Shown: positions 15,755-22,216, counted from the first letter of the stretch. The stretch is DNA of 22,288 nucleotides from JALZAA01 sp035316025 (GCA_035316025.1 DATFXL010000019.1:1-22288), one strand, 5' to 3'. Notes: generated from the letters alone by a model not told the origin. Translations and numbers: made by a program.

Positions 15755-15790
15755 CGCCTAGGGGCCTAGGCGTCTGCCTCGAAACGTAGG
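15755..15790. repeat. TAGG repeat cluster 2 with an 8-bp inverted repeat
   Basis: CGCCTAGG GG CCTAGGCG (15755-15772) is a perfect 8-bp inverted repeat with a 2-nt spacer, the same design as cluster 1. A third TAGG core lies at 15787-15790. It is about 110 bp upstream of the phosphoesterase start. The pair of sites, one before each of two divergent genes, suggests a shared binding protein. Confidence 0.6.
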
Positions 15791-15899
15791 CGTCACGGTG
15801 CCATCTATTCGGCTGCCACCGCTTGGGTTTCAGGAAGAAGCCAAATTGGGACAACCCCTTCGCTACTGGTTGTTCATCGGCCTTCGCGAGGCTCTGGTC

Positions 15900-17570
15900 A
15901 TGCAGATTCGTGGGCGGCGCGCTCGCCGCATTGCCATCACACTCGCACTGGTCGGTACGACCTCCCTGATCACGGCGTCGCACGTCAGTGCTCGCTCGGT
16001 TGGTGCGTCCGCGCCGACGACGCCGATACGCCACGTCGTGGTCATCTTCCAGGAGAACGTGTCGTTCGACCACTACTTCGGCACGTACCCGACCGCTGCG
16101 GGCACCGACGGCCAGCCGTTCCACGCGCAGGACGGCACGCCGCAACCGAACGGCCTCACGGGCGCCTTGCTGGCGAACAACCCGAACGGGACCAACCCCA
16201 GCCGCTATAGCCCCGCATACCCCAATCAGCTGGTGACCTGCGACCAGGGCCACGACTACACGCAAGAGCAGCAGGCCTTCGACGGTGGCGCAATGGACAA
16301 GTTCCCGCAGTTCACCGGCAACGGGTCAGGTACGGCCCCCGTCGACGGCCAGCAGTGCAAGTCCGGCGACGTCATGAACTACTACGACGGCAACACCGTG
16401 ACCGCGCTGTGGAACTACGCCCAGTCCTTCGCCATGAGCGACAACTCCTACGGCTCGACCTTCGGGCCCTCGACACCGGGCGCGCTCAACCTCGTCTCCG
16501 GGAACACGCACGGCGTCGCCGCCACCCGCGGCGACCTGTCGGGTGAGCTGAGCAGCGATGGGCAGACGGTCATCGGCGACCCACAGCCGCTGCTCGACGA
16601 CTGCACGACCCGCGACGCCGTGCAGACCACTCAAGACGGGGTGCACGGCCGCAACATCGGCGACCTCCTGAACGCCGCCGGCCTGAGCTGGGGCTGGTTC
16701 CAGGGCGGGTTCCGGCCCACCACCCCGTGGGCAGGGCCAGGCACCAAGGCAGCGTGTAACGGGTCCGCCGCCACCCACAACGTGGGGGCTGCGTTCGGCG
16801 GAACCGGAGGGAAGCCAGGGGGCGCGTCCAACCCCGCCAACGGGGGTGTGGCGACGGATTGGGGGACCAAGGGCGACTACATCCCCCACCACGAGCCCTT
16901 CCAGTACTACGCCTCGACCGCGAACCCGCACCACCTGCCACCGTCTTCGCCGTCGATGATCGGGCACACCGACCAGGCCAACCATCAGTACGACATGGTC
17001 GACTTCTCGACGGCCCTGGCGGCGGGCAACCTTCCGGCCGTGACGTTCCTCAAGGCCCCCGGGTACCAGGACGGCCACGCCGCCTACTCCGACCCCATCG
17101 ATGAGCAACAGTTCGTGGTGAACGCGCTCAACGCGATCCAGGCGTCGCCGTCGTGGCAGAACACCGCGGTGTTCATCGCGTATGACGACTCGGACGGCTG
17201 GTATGACCATCATCACGCCGCACCTCTCGTCGCGAACCCGTCGGCCGACTCGACCGACGCCCTCACTGGCGTCGGCCAGTGCGGAACCGGCGGCGCGCTC
17301 GGCGGCTACCAGGGCCGTTGCGGGCTCGGGCCGCGCCTGCCGTTGCTGGCCGTCTCTCCGTTCGCCAGGCCGAACTTCATCGACCACACCCAGAATGAGC
17401 AGGCATCGATTCTGCGCTTCATCGACCACAACTTCGGTCTCGGGCGCCTCGGCGATGGGTCCTTCGACGCTCGGGCGGGAAGCCTGGCCGGCATGTTCGA
17501 CTTCAGCAACGGACAAGGGGGGAACGCGCTGTTCCTCGACCCAGCGACCGGCCAGCCCGGCCAGGGCTGA
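15900..17570 (+). CDS. Secreted phosphoesterase (phospholipase C / acid phosphatase AcpA-type)
   Basis: 556-residue exported enzyme of the phosphoesterase superfamily that includes bacterial phospholipase C and acid phosphatase. An N-terminal signal peptide is clear: RGRRARR, then the hydrophobic IAITLALVGTTSLITA, with cleavage likely near residue 30. The family signature VVVIFQENVSFDHYFGTYP carries metal-ligand candidates E52 and N53. The FGPSTPGALNLVSGNTHG segment holds the expected nucleophile region, and AYDDSDGWYDHHH (D429-H437 area) gives the distal metal ligands. ATG 15900 is chosen over GTG 15798 because it starts the signal peptide and has GAGG at 15888-15891. The substrate cannot be told from sequence. 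It is the cargo gene of the repeat-bounded island. The RR pair is not in a clear Tat motif. Confidence 0.88.
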   Translation: MQIRGRRARRIAITLALVGTTSLITASHVSARSVGASAPTTPIRHVVVIFQENVSFDHYFGTYPTAAGTDGQPFHAQDGTPQPNGLTGALLANNPNGTNPSRYSPAYPNQLVTCDQGHDYTQEQQAFDGGAMDKFPQFTGNGSGTAPVDGQQCKSGDVMNYYDGNTVTALWNYAQSFAMSDNSYGSTFGPSTPGALNLVSGNTHGVAATRGDLSGELSSDGQTVIGDPQPLLDDCTTRDAVQTTQDGVHGRNIGDLLNAAGLSWGWFQGGFRPTTPWAGPGTKAACNGSAATHNVGAAFGGTGGKPGGASNPANGGVATDWGTKGDYIPHHEPFQYYASTANPHHLPPSSPSMIGHTDQANHQYDMVDFSTALAAGNLPAVTFLKAPGYQDGHAAYSDPIDEQQFVVNALNAIQASPSWQNTAVFIAYDDSDGWYDHHHAAPLVANPSADSTDALTGVGQCGTGGALGGYQGRCGLGPRLPLLAVSPFARPNFIDHTQNEQASILRFIDHNFGLGRLGDGSFDARAGSLAGMFDFSNGQGGNALFLDPATGQPGQG

Positions 17571-17574
17571 CCGG
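17548..17574 (+). terminator. Hairpin over the phosphoesterase stop codon
   Basis: CAGCCC (17553-17558) pairs with GGGCTG (17564-17569) around GGCCA. After one C/A mismatch, CCGG (17548-17551) pairs with CCGG (17571-17574). No T-tract follows. It is a possible terminator for the single-gene unit. Confidence 0.45.
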
Positions 17575-17744
17575 GACCTGGCATCCGTGCCTGGGTGCGC
17601 GAGGGTGCCAGTGCCAATACCGACGGAGGCAGGTGAGCGGCGCGAAACAAAATCCGTCCCGACCATAACCGCCGATCCGCCCTTGATACGCGAAGGGCAA
17701 CGTCCCCCTGGCGAGGTCCTAGCGATCCCTGACCTGCGAGAACG

Positions 17745-18353
17745 TCAGACCCTCCCCTCGCGCCACATGGTCCAGATCGGTGGCCCGGCCGCCGCCGGCC
17801 GGACCTCGTGCTGCACCTCGAAGCCGTGGTGCCGGTACCAGGCGACGTTCCCTTCCGTGGAGGTCTCGAGGTAGGCGGGCATGTGGGTCGCGTCGAGCCG
17901 GTCGAGCACGACGTCGAGCAGCTTGCCGCCCAGCCCTTGGCCCTGGCGGTCGGGCTCGATGCCGATCACTGCGAGGTACCAGTGCGGCACCTTCGGGTGG
18001 AGCTTCTCGGTCTCGGTCAGGTAGCGAAGACCGTCGCGAAACGTGCGTTGCGTGAGCAACGCCGGCCAAGACGCTACGAGTTGCCGGGCGGCGCGCCAAC
18101 GTGTCGGTGGGTACGCGCCGTCGGGCAGCCATCCGGCCGACCCCACGACGCGGCCCCCGTCGAGCGCCGCCCACACCTGGCCGAAGGGCAAGCCGTCGCG
18201 TGCGACCGCACCGAGGAAGCTGCGACACGACCATCGCCGGCGGCGGGCAGTCGGGTACAGGTGACGGAAGACGGGATCGTCGTCGAAGGCGCGGGCGAGG
18301 ACGTGCGAGGCGTCTCGCAGCTGGTCACGCCGGAGCGTGGCGACCGCGGGCAC
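17745..18353 (-). CDS. GNAT-family N-acetyltransferase
   Basis: 202-residue acetyltransferase using acetyl-CoA; substrate unknown. Motif A is WYLAVIGIEPDRQGQGLGGK, with the pyrophosphate-binding RQGQGLG, followed by LETSTEGNVAWYRHHGFE, the conserved C-terminal strand region. The GTG start at 18351-18353 lies inside the end of the upstream ACT gene (29-nt overlap), so the two genes are probably one minus-strand unit. Codons for the final 31 or so residues before EGRV coincide with the 92-bp repeat and are duplicated at 15040-15131. If the island model is right, this 3' end came in with the element and replaced the original. Confidence 0.9.
   Translation of the reverse strand: MPAVATLRRDQLRDASHVLARAFDDDPVFRHLYPTARRRRWSCRSFLGAVARDGLPFGQVWAALDGGRVVGSAGWLPDGAYPPTRWRAARQLVASWPALLTQRTFRDGLRYLTETEKLHPKVPHWYLAVIGIEPDRQGQGLGGKLLDVVLDRLDATHMPAYLETSTEGNVAWYRHHGFEVQHEVRPAAAGPPIWTMWREGRV
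17761..17852. repeat. 92-bp direct repeat, right copy
   Basis: Same-orientation partner of 15040-15131 (two mismatches). It lies wholly inside the intact acetyltransferase gene, ending five codons (including the stop) before its end. It is a candidate right attachment site. Confidence 0.9.
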
Positions 18354-19032
18354 GGGGCACGTTGTACTCGTCGAGGAGCTGCCACGCCCGATCTGCGATC
18401 CGGACCAGCGCCCGGAGCTGCCCCCGTTCGCGCCGCCGCAGCGGGTGGCCGGCGCGACCGAGGAGGAGCGCGGCGTCGTGCTCGGCGAAGCTCGCCACGG
18501 CGAGGTCGTCGGGGCCGGTCACGCCGTCGGACACCAGCGCCGACGCGGACGTGCCGGCGACGAGCGCGCCGAGGACATCTGGGCTCGGCGCGTCGTCGCC
18601 GGCGCGGGCGAGGACGCGATCACCGTCGATCAACGCGGTCCAGTCGGCGAGAAACTCCTGCTTGGTCTGGGCCGCGAGTGCGGCATGGAGCGCGTCGACC
18701 GTGCCTGCCTCGCATAGCGTCGCCGCCGACTCGAGCGCGTCGAGGCGCGCATCGGGGAAGTGTCCCACGGCGCGTACCTCCTCGACCGACACTCCGTCGA
18801 CCTCCTCGATCTCGCGGACCAGGGTGGGGACCAGATCAGGGTCGGCGAGGTTGACCGCGAACTCGTCGACGGCCACGTCGGTTCCCCGCTCGAGCACGTC
18901 GACGCCGACGATGTCGCCGCGTACGGCGCCGATGCGCGACGCCACGAGCCCGAGCGCGCCCGGGCGATCGGGAAGCCACACCCGCACGAGGACGTGCGCC
19001 GCGGACGACGGTGACGGGTGGTCGAGCGGCAC
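18325..19032 (-). CDS. ACT-domain protein
   Basis: 235-residue protein with an N-terminal ACT domain (about residues 12-80): HVLVRVWLPDRPGALGLVAS and the following VDVLERGTDVAVDEFAVNL are the typical ligand-binding strands and the PGALG loop. The rest is Ala/Leu-rich and helical with no recognised catalytic motif. ACT domains usually sense amino acids or similar ligands, so a regulatory role is likely, but the effector is unknown. The GTG start at 19030-19032 has a TACCCT element 7 nt upstream. It is divergent from nadD and overlaps the acetyltransferase start by 29 nt. Confidence 0.8.
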   Translation of the reverse strand: MPLDHPSPSSAAHVLVRVWLPDRPGALGLVASRIGAVRGDIVGVDVLERGTDVAVDEFAVNLADPDLVPTLVREIEEVDGVSVEEVRAVGHFPDARLDALESAATLCEAGTVDALHAALAAQTKQEFLADWTALIDGDRVLARAGDDAPSPDVLGALVAGTSASALVSDGVTGPDDLAVASFAEHDAALLLGRAGHPLRRRERGQLRALVRIADRAWQLLDEYNVPRARGRHAPA

Positions 19033-19039
19033 GAGCGCA

Positions 19040-19045
19040 AGGGTA
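19040..19045 (-). promoter_or_regulatory. Candidate -10 element for the ACT-domain gene, leaderless spacing
   Basis: On the minus strand TACCCT lies 7 nt before the GTG start, with no Shine-Dalgarno sequence between. It shares a 91-nt divergent promoter region with nadD. Confidence 0.5.
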
Positions 19046-19111
19046 CGACGCGAGCATGACGTGGATGTTCCCGCACGGTGAACAGACCCTTGGGGGTTGG
19101 TGCGCTGCTCG

Positions 19112-19117
19112 TAGACT
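19112..19117 (+). promoter_or_regulatory. Candidate -10 element for nadD
   Basis: TAGACT, with a weak TTGGGG at -35 (19090-19095, 16-nt spacer). The predicted transcription start, 6 nt downstream at 19124, coincides with the ATC that begins the family-length NadD reading frame. Confidence 0.55.
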
Positions 19118-19123
19118 CACCGG

Positions 19124-19705
19124 ATCGAGCGAGTCGGTGTGTTCGGAGGCACGTTCGACCCGGTCCATGTCGGTCACGTCGTGGCCGCTGCCGATACCCG
19201 GGCAGCCCTGGCCCTGGACCGAGTCTTCATGGTGGTCGCTGGTGATCCCTGGCAGAAGCAGGGCGAGGTGGTCGCCACGGCCGCCGACCGGCTGGCGATG
19301 GTCGCCGCAGCCGCCGCCGACGTCGACGGCGTGGAGGCGTCGGCGATCGAGATCGAGCGGAGCGAGCCTTCGGTCTCGTACGACACCCTCGTTGCGCTCG
19401 GCGGGCCCGGCCGTGAGCTCTTCCTCGTGCTCGGCGCCGACGCCGTCCGCAACATGCCGACGTGGCGAAAGCTCGAGGAGACTCGAGAGCGGGCGACGCT
19501 CGTGATCGTCGAGCGCGCCGGCGATGCGCAGGCTGAGGCGCCCGGGCCCGGCTGGCGGGTCGAGCGCGTCACGATCCCGCGCCTGGACATCGCGTCCAGG
19601 GATCTCCGGGCGCGGTTGGCCGCCGGACGCCCGATCGCCGGGCTCGTGCCGCCGGCGGTGATGCGTGCCATCGGCGAACGCGGCCTCTACACTCGAGCTC
19701 GATGA
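19124..19705 (+). CDS. nadD: Nicotinate-nucleotide adenylyltransferase
   Basis: Transfers AMP from ATP to nicotinate mononucleotide in NAD synthesis. The nucleotidyltransferase signature GVFGGTFDPVHVGH and the later SVSYDT and DIASRDLRARLAAGRP segments identify it. The only ordinary start codon in the open frame is GTG 19139, which would begin MFGGTFDP and remove the first beta strand. An in-frame TAG (19112-19114) blocks anything further upstream. Starting at ATC 19124 gives (M)ERVGVFGGT, the same length as typical NadD N-termini such as MKKIGIFGGT, and lies 6 nt after a -10 element. I therefore annotate from 19124 (193 residues), with 19139 as the conservative alternative; an assembly error (ATG read as ATC) is also possible. 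rsfS follows as usual. Confidence 0.92.
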   Translation: MERVGVFGGTFDPVHVGHVVAAADTRAALALDRVFMVVAGDPWQKQGEVVATAADRLAMVAAAAADVDGVEASAIEIERSEPSVSYDTLVALGGPGRELFLVLGADAVRNMPTWRKLEETRERATLVIVERAGDAQAEAPGPGWRVERVTIPRLDIASRDLRARLAAGRPIAGLVPPAVMRAIGERGLYTRAR

Positions 19706-19728
19706 CGACCGGCGAGGCCGCTGCTTGA
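19702..19728 (+). other. Eight-codon ORF bridging nadD and rsfS, possible coupling peptide
   Basis: ATG 19702 overlaps the nadD stop (ATGA). The frame encodes MTTGEAAA and stops at TGA 19726-19728, which overlaps the TTG start of rsfS (TTGA). A TACACT hexamer lies 8 nt upstream (19688-19693). The arrangement could pass ribosomes from nadD to the weak TTG start. It may also be chance. Confidence 0.3.
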
Positions 19729-20114
19729 CAGGCGCCCCGGCCGTCCTGCGTCGAGTCGCCGTCGCGGCGGCGGCAGCGTCCGCCAAGAAGGGCAACGACA
19801 TCGTCGCCCTCGACGTCGGCGACATCCTCTCGATCACGGACGCGTTCGTGATCACGAGCGCGAGCAACGTCAGGCAGGTCCGCACGATCGTCGACGAGAT
19901 CGAGAAGACGATGAAGGAGCTGCTCTCGGCTCCCCCGGCAAGCGTCGAGGGCCGGGACGACGCGACCTGGGTGCTGCTCGACTTCGGCGACGTGATTGTG
20001 CACGTCTTCCTGGACGAGACCCGTTCGTACTACGAGCTCGAACGCTTGTGGTCTGACGCGCCGCGCATCGACTGGGAGGAGCTCGTTCCCGCGTCGCAGA
20101 CTGCGTCCGCGTAG
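19725..20114 (+). CDS. rsfS: Ribosomal silencing factor RsfS
   Basis: Binds L14 on the 50S subunit and blocks subunit joining when nutrients are low. 129 residues of the RsfS/Iojap family: AAAASAKKGNDIVALDVGDI, ITDAFVITSASNVRQVRTIVDEIE, and the conserved WVLLDFGDVIVHVFLDETRSYYELERLW. TTG 19725 is chosen because it gives the usual N-terminus and has GAGG about 7 nt upstream; GTG 19665 would overlap nadD by 41 nt. nadD-rsfS adjacency is conserved in many bacteria. The gene converges on hisF with a 3-nt gap. Confidence 0.93.
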   Translation: MTGAPAVLRRVAVAAAAASAKKGNDIVALDVGDILSITDAFVITSASNVRQVRTIVDEIEKTMKELLSAPPASVEGRDDATWVLLDFGDVIVHVFLDETRSYYELERLWSDAPRIDWEELVPASQTASA

Positions 20115-20117
20115 GCG

Positions 20118-20918
20118 TCAGTTCTCGTCGAGGTACGGGCGCAGCGGCACGCCGAGCTCTCGCAACCCGGCCTTGAGCTCACGCACGCCGAGGTTCTGGT
20201 CGAAGCGCGGCGAGTAGAGGATCGAGCTGATGATCGCAGCCTGGGCGCCGCCTTCGGCGAGGCCGGCCGCGATGTGGTCGAGATCGCCGGCGCCGCCGGA
20301 CGCGATGACGGGGACGTTCACGGCGTCGGCGACCGCTCGGGTGATGTCGAGGTCGTAACCGGACGCGGTGCCGTCGCGGTCGATGCTGTTGACGACGATC
20401 TCCCCGGCGCCCAGCTGCTCTCCGCGCCGGACCCACTGGAGCGCGTCGAGGCCGGTGGCCTGGCGGGCGCCGTCGATGAACACCTCGTAGCCGGAGGGGA
20501 CGTCGGAGCTGACGCCGACGTTCTTGACTTGCGTGCTGAGGACGATGCACTGACGCCCGAACGCCTCGGCGCCGTCCCGGATGATCTCGGGCTTGCGCAC
20601 GGCCATCGAGTCGACGCTGATCTTCTCCGCGCCCGCCTTGAGGACCTCGAACATATCGTCGACGGAGCGGATCCCCCCGCCCACCGTGAAGGGCACGAAG
20701 ACGTGGCGGGCCACGCGGCGCACCGTCTCGAGATCGATCTTGCGCCTCTCGGCGCTGGCGGTGATGTCGTAGAACACGATCTCGTCGATCTGGTCGTCAT
20801 AGAGACGGGCGGCGAGCTCTTCGGCCGGACCGACATCGATGTTGTCCTGGAACCGCTGCGCCTTCGTCACGCGCCCGTCGATGACGTCGAAGCAGGCGAC
20901 CAGGCGTTTGGTCAGCAT
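20118..20918 (-). CDS. hisF: Imidazole glycerol phosphate synthase cyclase subunit HisF, atypical active site
   Basis: (beta/alpha)8-barrel cyclase that, with HisH, makes imidazole glycerol phosphate and AICAR in histidine synthesis. 266 residues: MLTKRLVACFDVIDGRV at the start, FTVGGGIRSVDD, NSIDRDGTASGYD, and VIASGGAGDLDH. The catalytic Asp11 is present (ACFDV), as is Lys19. At position 130, in the same register as Thermotoga maritima HisF, the second catalytic Asp (AID) is replaced by Gln (STQ). Position 103 is Asp where T. maritima has Asn. A short insertion, VGVSSDVPSGYEVF, resembles the actinobacterial and deltaproteobacterial subtype. The ATG overlaps the hisH stop by 7 nt. Either this is a variant enzyme of the histidine pathway or a HisF-like cyclase with altered chemistry. 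No other his gene is in the window. Confidence 0.88.
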   Translation of the reverse strand: MLTKRLVACFDVIDGRVTKAQRFQDNIDVGPAEELAARLYDDQIDEIVFYDITASAERRKIDLETVRRVARHVFVPFTVGGGIRSVDDMFEVLKAGAEKISVDSMAVRKPEIIRDGAEAFGRQCIVLSTQVKNVGVSSDVPSGYEVFIDGARQATGLDALQWVRRGEQLGAGEIVVNSIDRDGTASGYDLDITRAVADAVNVPVIASGGAGDLDHIAAGLAEGGAQAAIISSILYSPRFDQNLGVRELKAGLRELGVPLRPYLDEN

Positions 20919-21523
20919 CGGCCGTCCCAGGCCGTGAAGTCGGCCAAGAGGCGGAGTCCCAACGGGCCGCTCTTCTCGGCGTGAAACTGCGTCGCGACCA
21001 TGTTGTCGCGCGCCACCACCGAAGCGAAGTCGACGCCGTACTCGGTGCGTCCGAGCGCGTCGGCCTCCTCGTGCGGGTCGGCGTAGTAGGAGTTGACGAA
21101 GTAGTAGTGCCCGGCGTCAGGGAGCCGGGCGACGACGGGGTGTGAGCGAGTGAAGCGCACCTCGTTCCAGCCGATCTGGGGGACACGCGCACCCGCGGGG
21201 AACCGACGGACCCGGCCCGGGAGCCAGCCGAGACCGGGGGTGTCGCCTTCTTCGCTGTGGTCGAAGAGCACCTGCAGGCCGATGCAGATGCCCAGGAAGG
21301 GGACTCGGTCGCGTCGGACGCGCTCCGCGAGCGCGTCGAGGAGATCCGATTCACGAAGCGATTCGAGCGTGGCTGCTGCCGCGCCCACGCCCGGAAGCAC
21401 CAGCCGCTCCGACTCGGCGATCTCCTCGGGCTTTGCGACCAGCCGGCACGGCGTCTCGAGTCGTTCGAGCGCGTAGACGACGCTGGGGGAGTTGCCCGCC
21501 CGGTAGTCGACCACGTCGATCAT
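20912..21523 (-). CDS. hisH: Imidazole glycerol phosphate synthase glutaminase subunit HisH
   Basis: Class I glutamine amidotransferase that supplies ammonia to HisF. 203 residues with a complete catalytic triad: Cys80 in FLGICIGLQVLF, and His181 and Glu183 in QFHAEKSG. The N-terminal DYRAGNSPSV replaces the more common DYGxGNLRSV, as in the subtype paired with the HisF insertion. The gene begins at ATG 21521-21523 with a TAGACT element 9 nt upstream and no clear Shine-Dalgarno sequence. hisF follows with a 7-nt overlap, so the subunits are translationally coupled. Confidence 0.94.
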   Translation of the reverse strand: MIDVVDYRAGNSPSVVYALERLETPCRLVAKPEEIAESERLVLPGVGAAAATLESLRESDLLDALAERVRRDRVPFLGICIGLQVLFDHSEEGDTPGLGWLPGRVRRFPAGARVPQIGWNEVRFTRSHPVVARLPDAGHYYFVNSYYADPHEEADALGRTEYGVDFASVVARDNMVATQFHAEKSGPLGLRLLADFTAWDGRC

Positions 21524-21532
21524 GCGGAGGTC

Positions 21533-21538
21533 AGTCTA
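21533..21538 (-). promoter_or_regulatory. Candidate -10 element for hisH-hisF
   Basis: On the minus strand TAGACT precedes the hisH ATG by 9 nt, predicting a leader of only 2-3 nt. No T-box or histidine attenuator-like leader fits in the space before the start. Confidence 0.5.
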
Positions 21539-21646
21539 CGGACGGGGTGCGGTGCTCCCTGCCTGAATGAGGACCACGCGAGCCGCGGATCTCCGATCCG
21601 GCGGCTGGCGGAATGCGCCGATGCGTGTCGTCGTCACCCTGCGCCG

Positions 21647-21719
21647 TGGAGCTGACGCGACTCGAACGCGCGACTTCCACGATGCCATCGTGGCGCTCTA
21701 CCAACTGAGCTACAGCCCC
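21647..21719 (-). tRNA. tRNA-Ala, anticodon GGC
   Basis: 73 nt on the minus strand. The acceptor stem pairs 21719-21713 with 21654-21648, including a G3:U70 wobble, the alanine identity element. The D arm is GCTC-AGTTGGTA-GAGC. The anticodon stem CCACG/CGTGG encloses ATGGCAT, giving anticodon GGC, which reads GCC. The T arm is GCGCG-TTCGAGT-CGCGT. The discriminator is A and CCA is not encoded, as is usual in actinobacteria. There is no sign of an integrated element on its 3' side (21539-21646), where I see nothing else. Confidence 0.95.
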
Positions 21720-21730
21720 GAGAAGTAAAG

Positions 21731-21736
21731 AGGTTA
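21731..21736 (-). promoter_or_regulatory. Candidate -10 element for tRNA-Ala
   Basis: On the minus strand TAACCT lies 11 nt before the mature tRNA 5' end, leaving a short 5' leader for RNase P. It is divergent from the nuclease-gene promoter 24 bp away. Confidence 0.45.
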
Positions 21737-21759
21737 TCGCAACTGTCATACCCCGCTCG

Positions 21760-21765
21760 TACGAT
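21760..21765 (+). promoter_or_regulatory. Candidate -10 element for the PD-(D/E)XK gene, leaderless spacing
   Basis: TACGAT, 6 nt before ATG 21772, with no Shine-Dalgarno sequence between them. Confidence 0.5.
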
Positions 21766-21771
21766 CACGCC

Positions 21772-22179
21772 ATGACTGTGGCGACGCCGACCGAGATAGG
21801 CGCACGCGCGGAGGCGGCAGTCGCCAGCGCCCTCGTCCGAGTAGGCAAGCCGGTGTTCCTGCCGGCCTTCGGTGTGAACAGCCGCGTCGACTTGATCTAT
21901 GCGGACGACGGCACGTTGGTGCGCGTGCAGTGCAAGACCTCCCGTCTCGTCGGCGACGTCGTGATCTTCCGCACGTGTAGTAACACAAGGAACCTGCCGC
22001 GGGAGTACGTGGGCGAAATCGATGTGTTCGGCGTCTACTCGCACTCAGAGAACCTGGTGTACCTGGTACCGGCCGCCGGCCTGCCCACGCGGTACTGCGC
22101 GTTGCGGCTCGCGCCCACCCGCAACGGCCAGCGCAAGCGCGTGTGGTGGGCCGGCGCCTGCGTGCTCGGCCCGCCTTGA
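21772..22179 (+). CDS. PD-(D/E)XK nuclease-like protein (group I intron endonuclease type)
   Basis: 135-residue protein resembling the PDDEXK_5 group, whose founding member is the tRNA-intron homing endonuclease I-Ssp6803I. The candidate catalytic core is an early Glu (EIGARAEAAV), Asp40 in NSRVDLIYADDG, and Gln53-x-Lys55 in RVQCKTSRL, the D...QxK form seen in this group. A central REYVGEIDVFGVYS and a basic C-terminus (RNGQRKRVWW) are consistent with DNA binding. The start has leaderless spacing after TACGAT. It sits 52 bp from tRNA-Ala, which contains no intron. Free-standing chromosomal members are common in actinobacteria and their role is unknown, so an active homing function is not implied. 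Confidence 0.7.
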   Translation: MTVATPTEIGARAEAAVASALVRVGKPVFLPAFGVNSRVDLIYADDGTLVRVQCKTSRLVGDVVIFRTCSNTRNLPREYVGEIDVFGVYSHSENLVYLVPAAGLPTRYCALRLAPTRNGQRKRVWWAGACVLGPP

Positions 22180-22197
22180 ACTCGTGGCACTGACGCC

Positions 22198-22216
22198 TGA
22201 GGGGGTCGATCCCTCA
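22198..22216 (+). terminator. Small hairpin after the nuclease-like gene
   Basis: TGAGGG (22198-22203) pairs with CCCTCA (22211-22216) around a 7-nt loop, 18 nt past the stop codon. A weak candidate terminator without a T-tract. Confidence 0.3.

Larger units (their letters stand above)
15040..17852. mobile_element. Putative small integrative island bounded by 92-bp direct repeats
   Basis: The segment between the repeats carries an AlpA/excisionase-like HTH gene next to the left repeat, two TAGG repeat clusters and a secreted phosphoesterase. The right repeat restores the 3' end of the intact acetyltransferase and the left repeat is the displaced original end beside the VWA gene. This is the arrangement left by integrative elements that insert in the 3' end of a gene. 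No integrase or transposase is present, so it would be a decayed or trans-mobilised element. Duplication of the acetyltransferase followed by deletion could give a similar picture. Confidence 0.5.

Noticed and set aside
15455..15790. CRISPR array
   Set aside because: The repeated unit is only 4-8 bp with 8-9 nt spacing, without spacers or cas genes.
15798..15899. Upstream GTG start for the phosphoesterase
   Set aside because: It would put 34 non-family residues before an obvious signal peptide; ATG 15900 has its own GAGG site.
16326..17666. Minus-strand 446-codon frame opposite the phosphoesterase
   Set aside because: Val/Arg/Gly-rich with no recognisable domain; the plus-strand gene has a signal peptide and family motifs.
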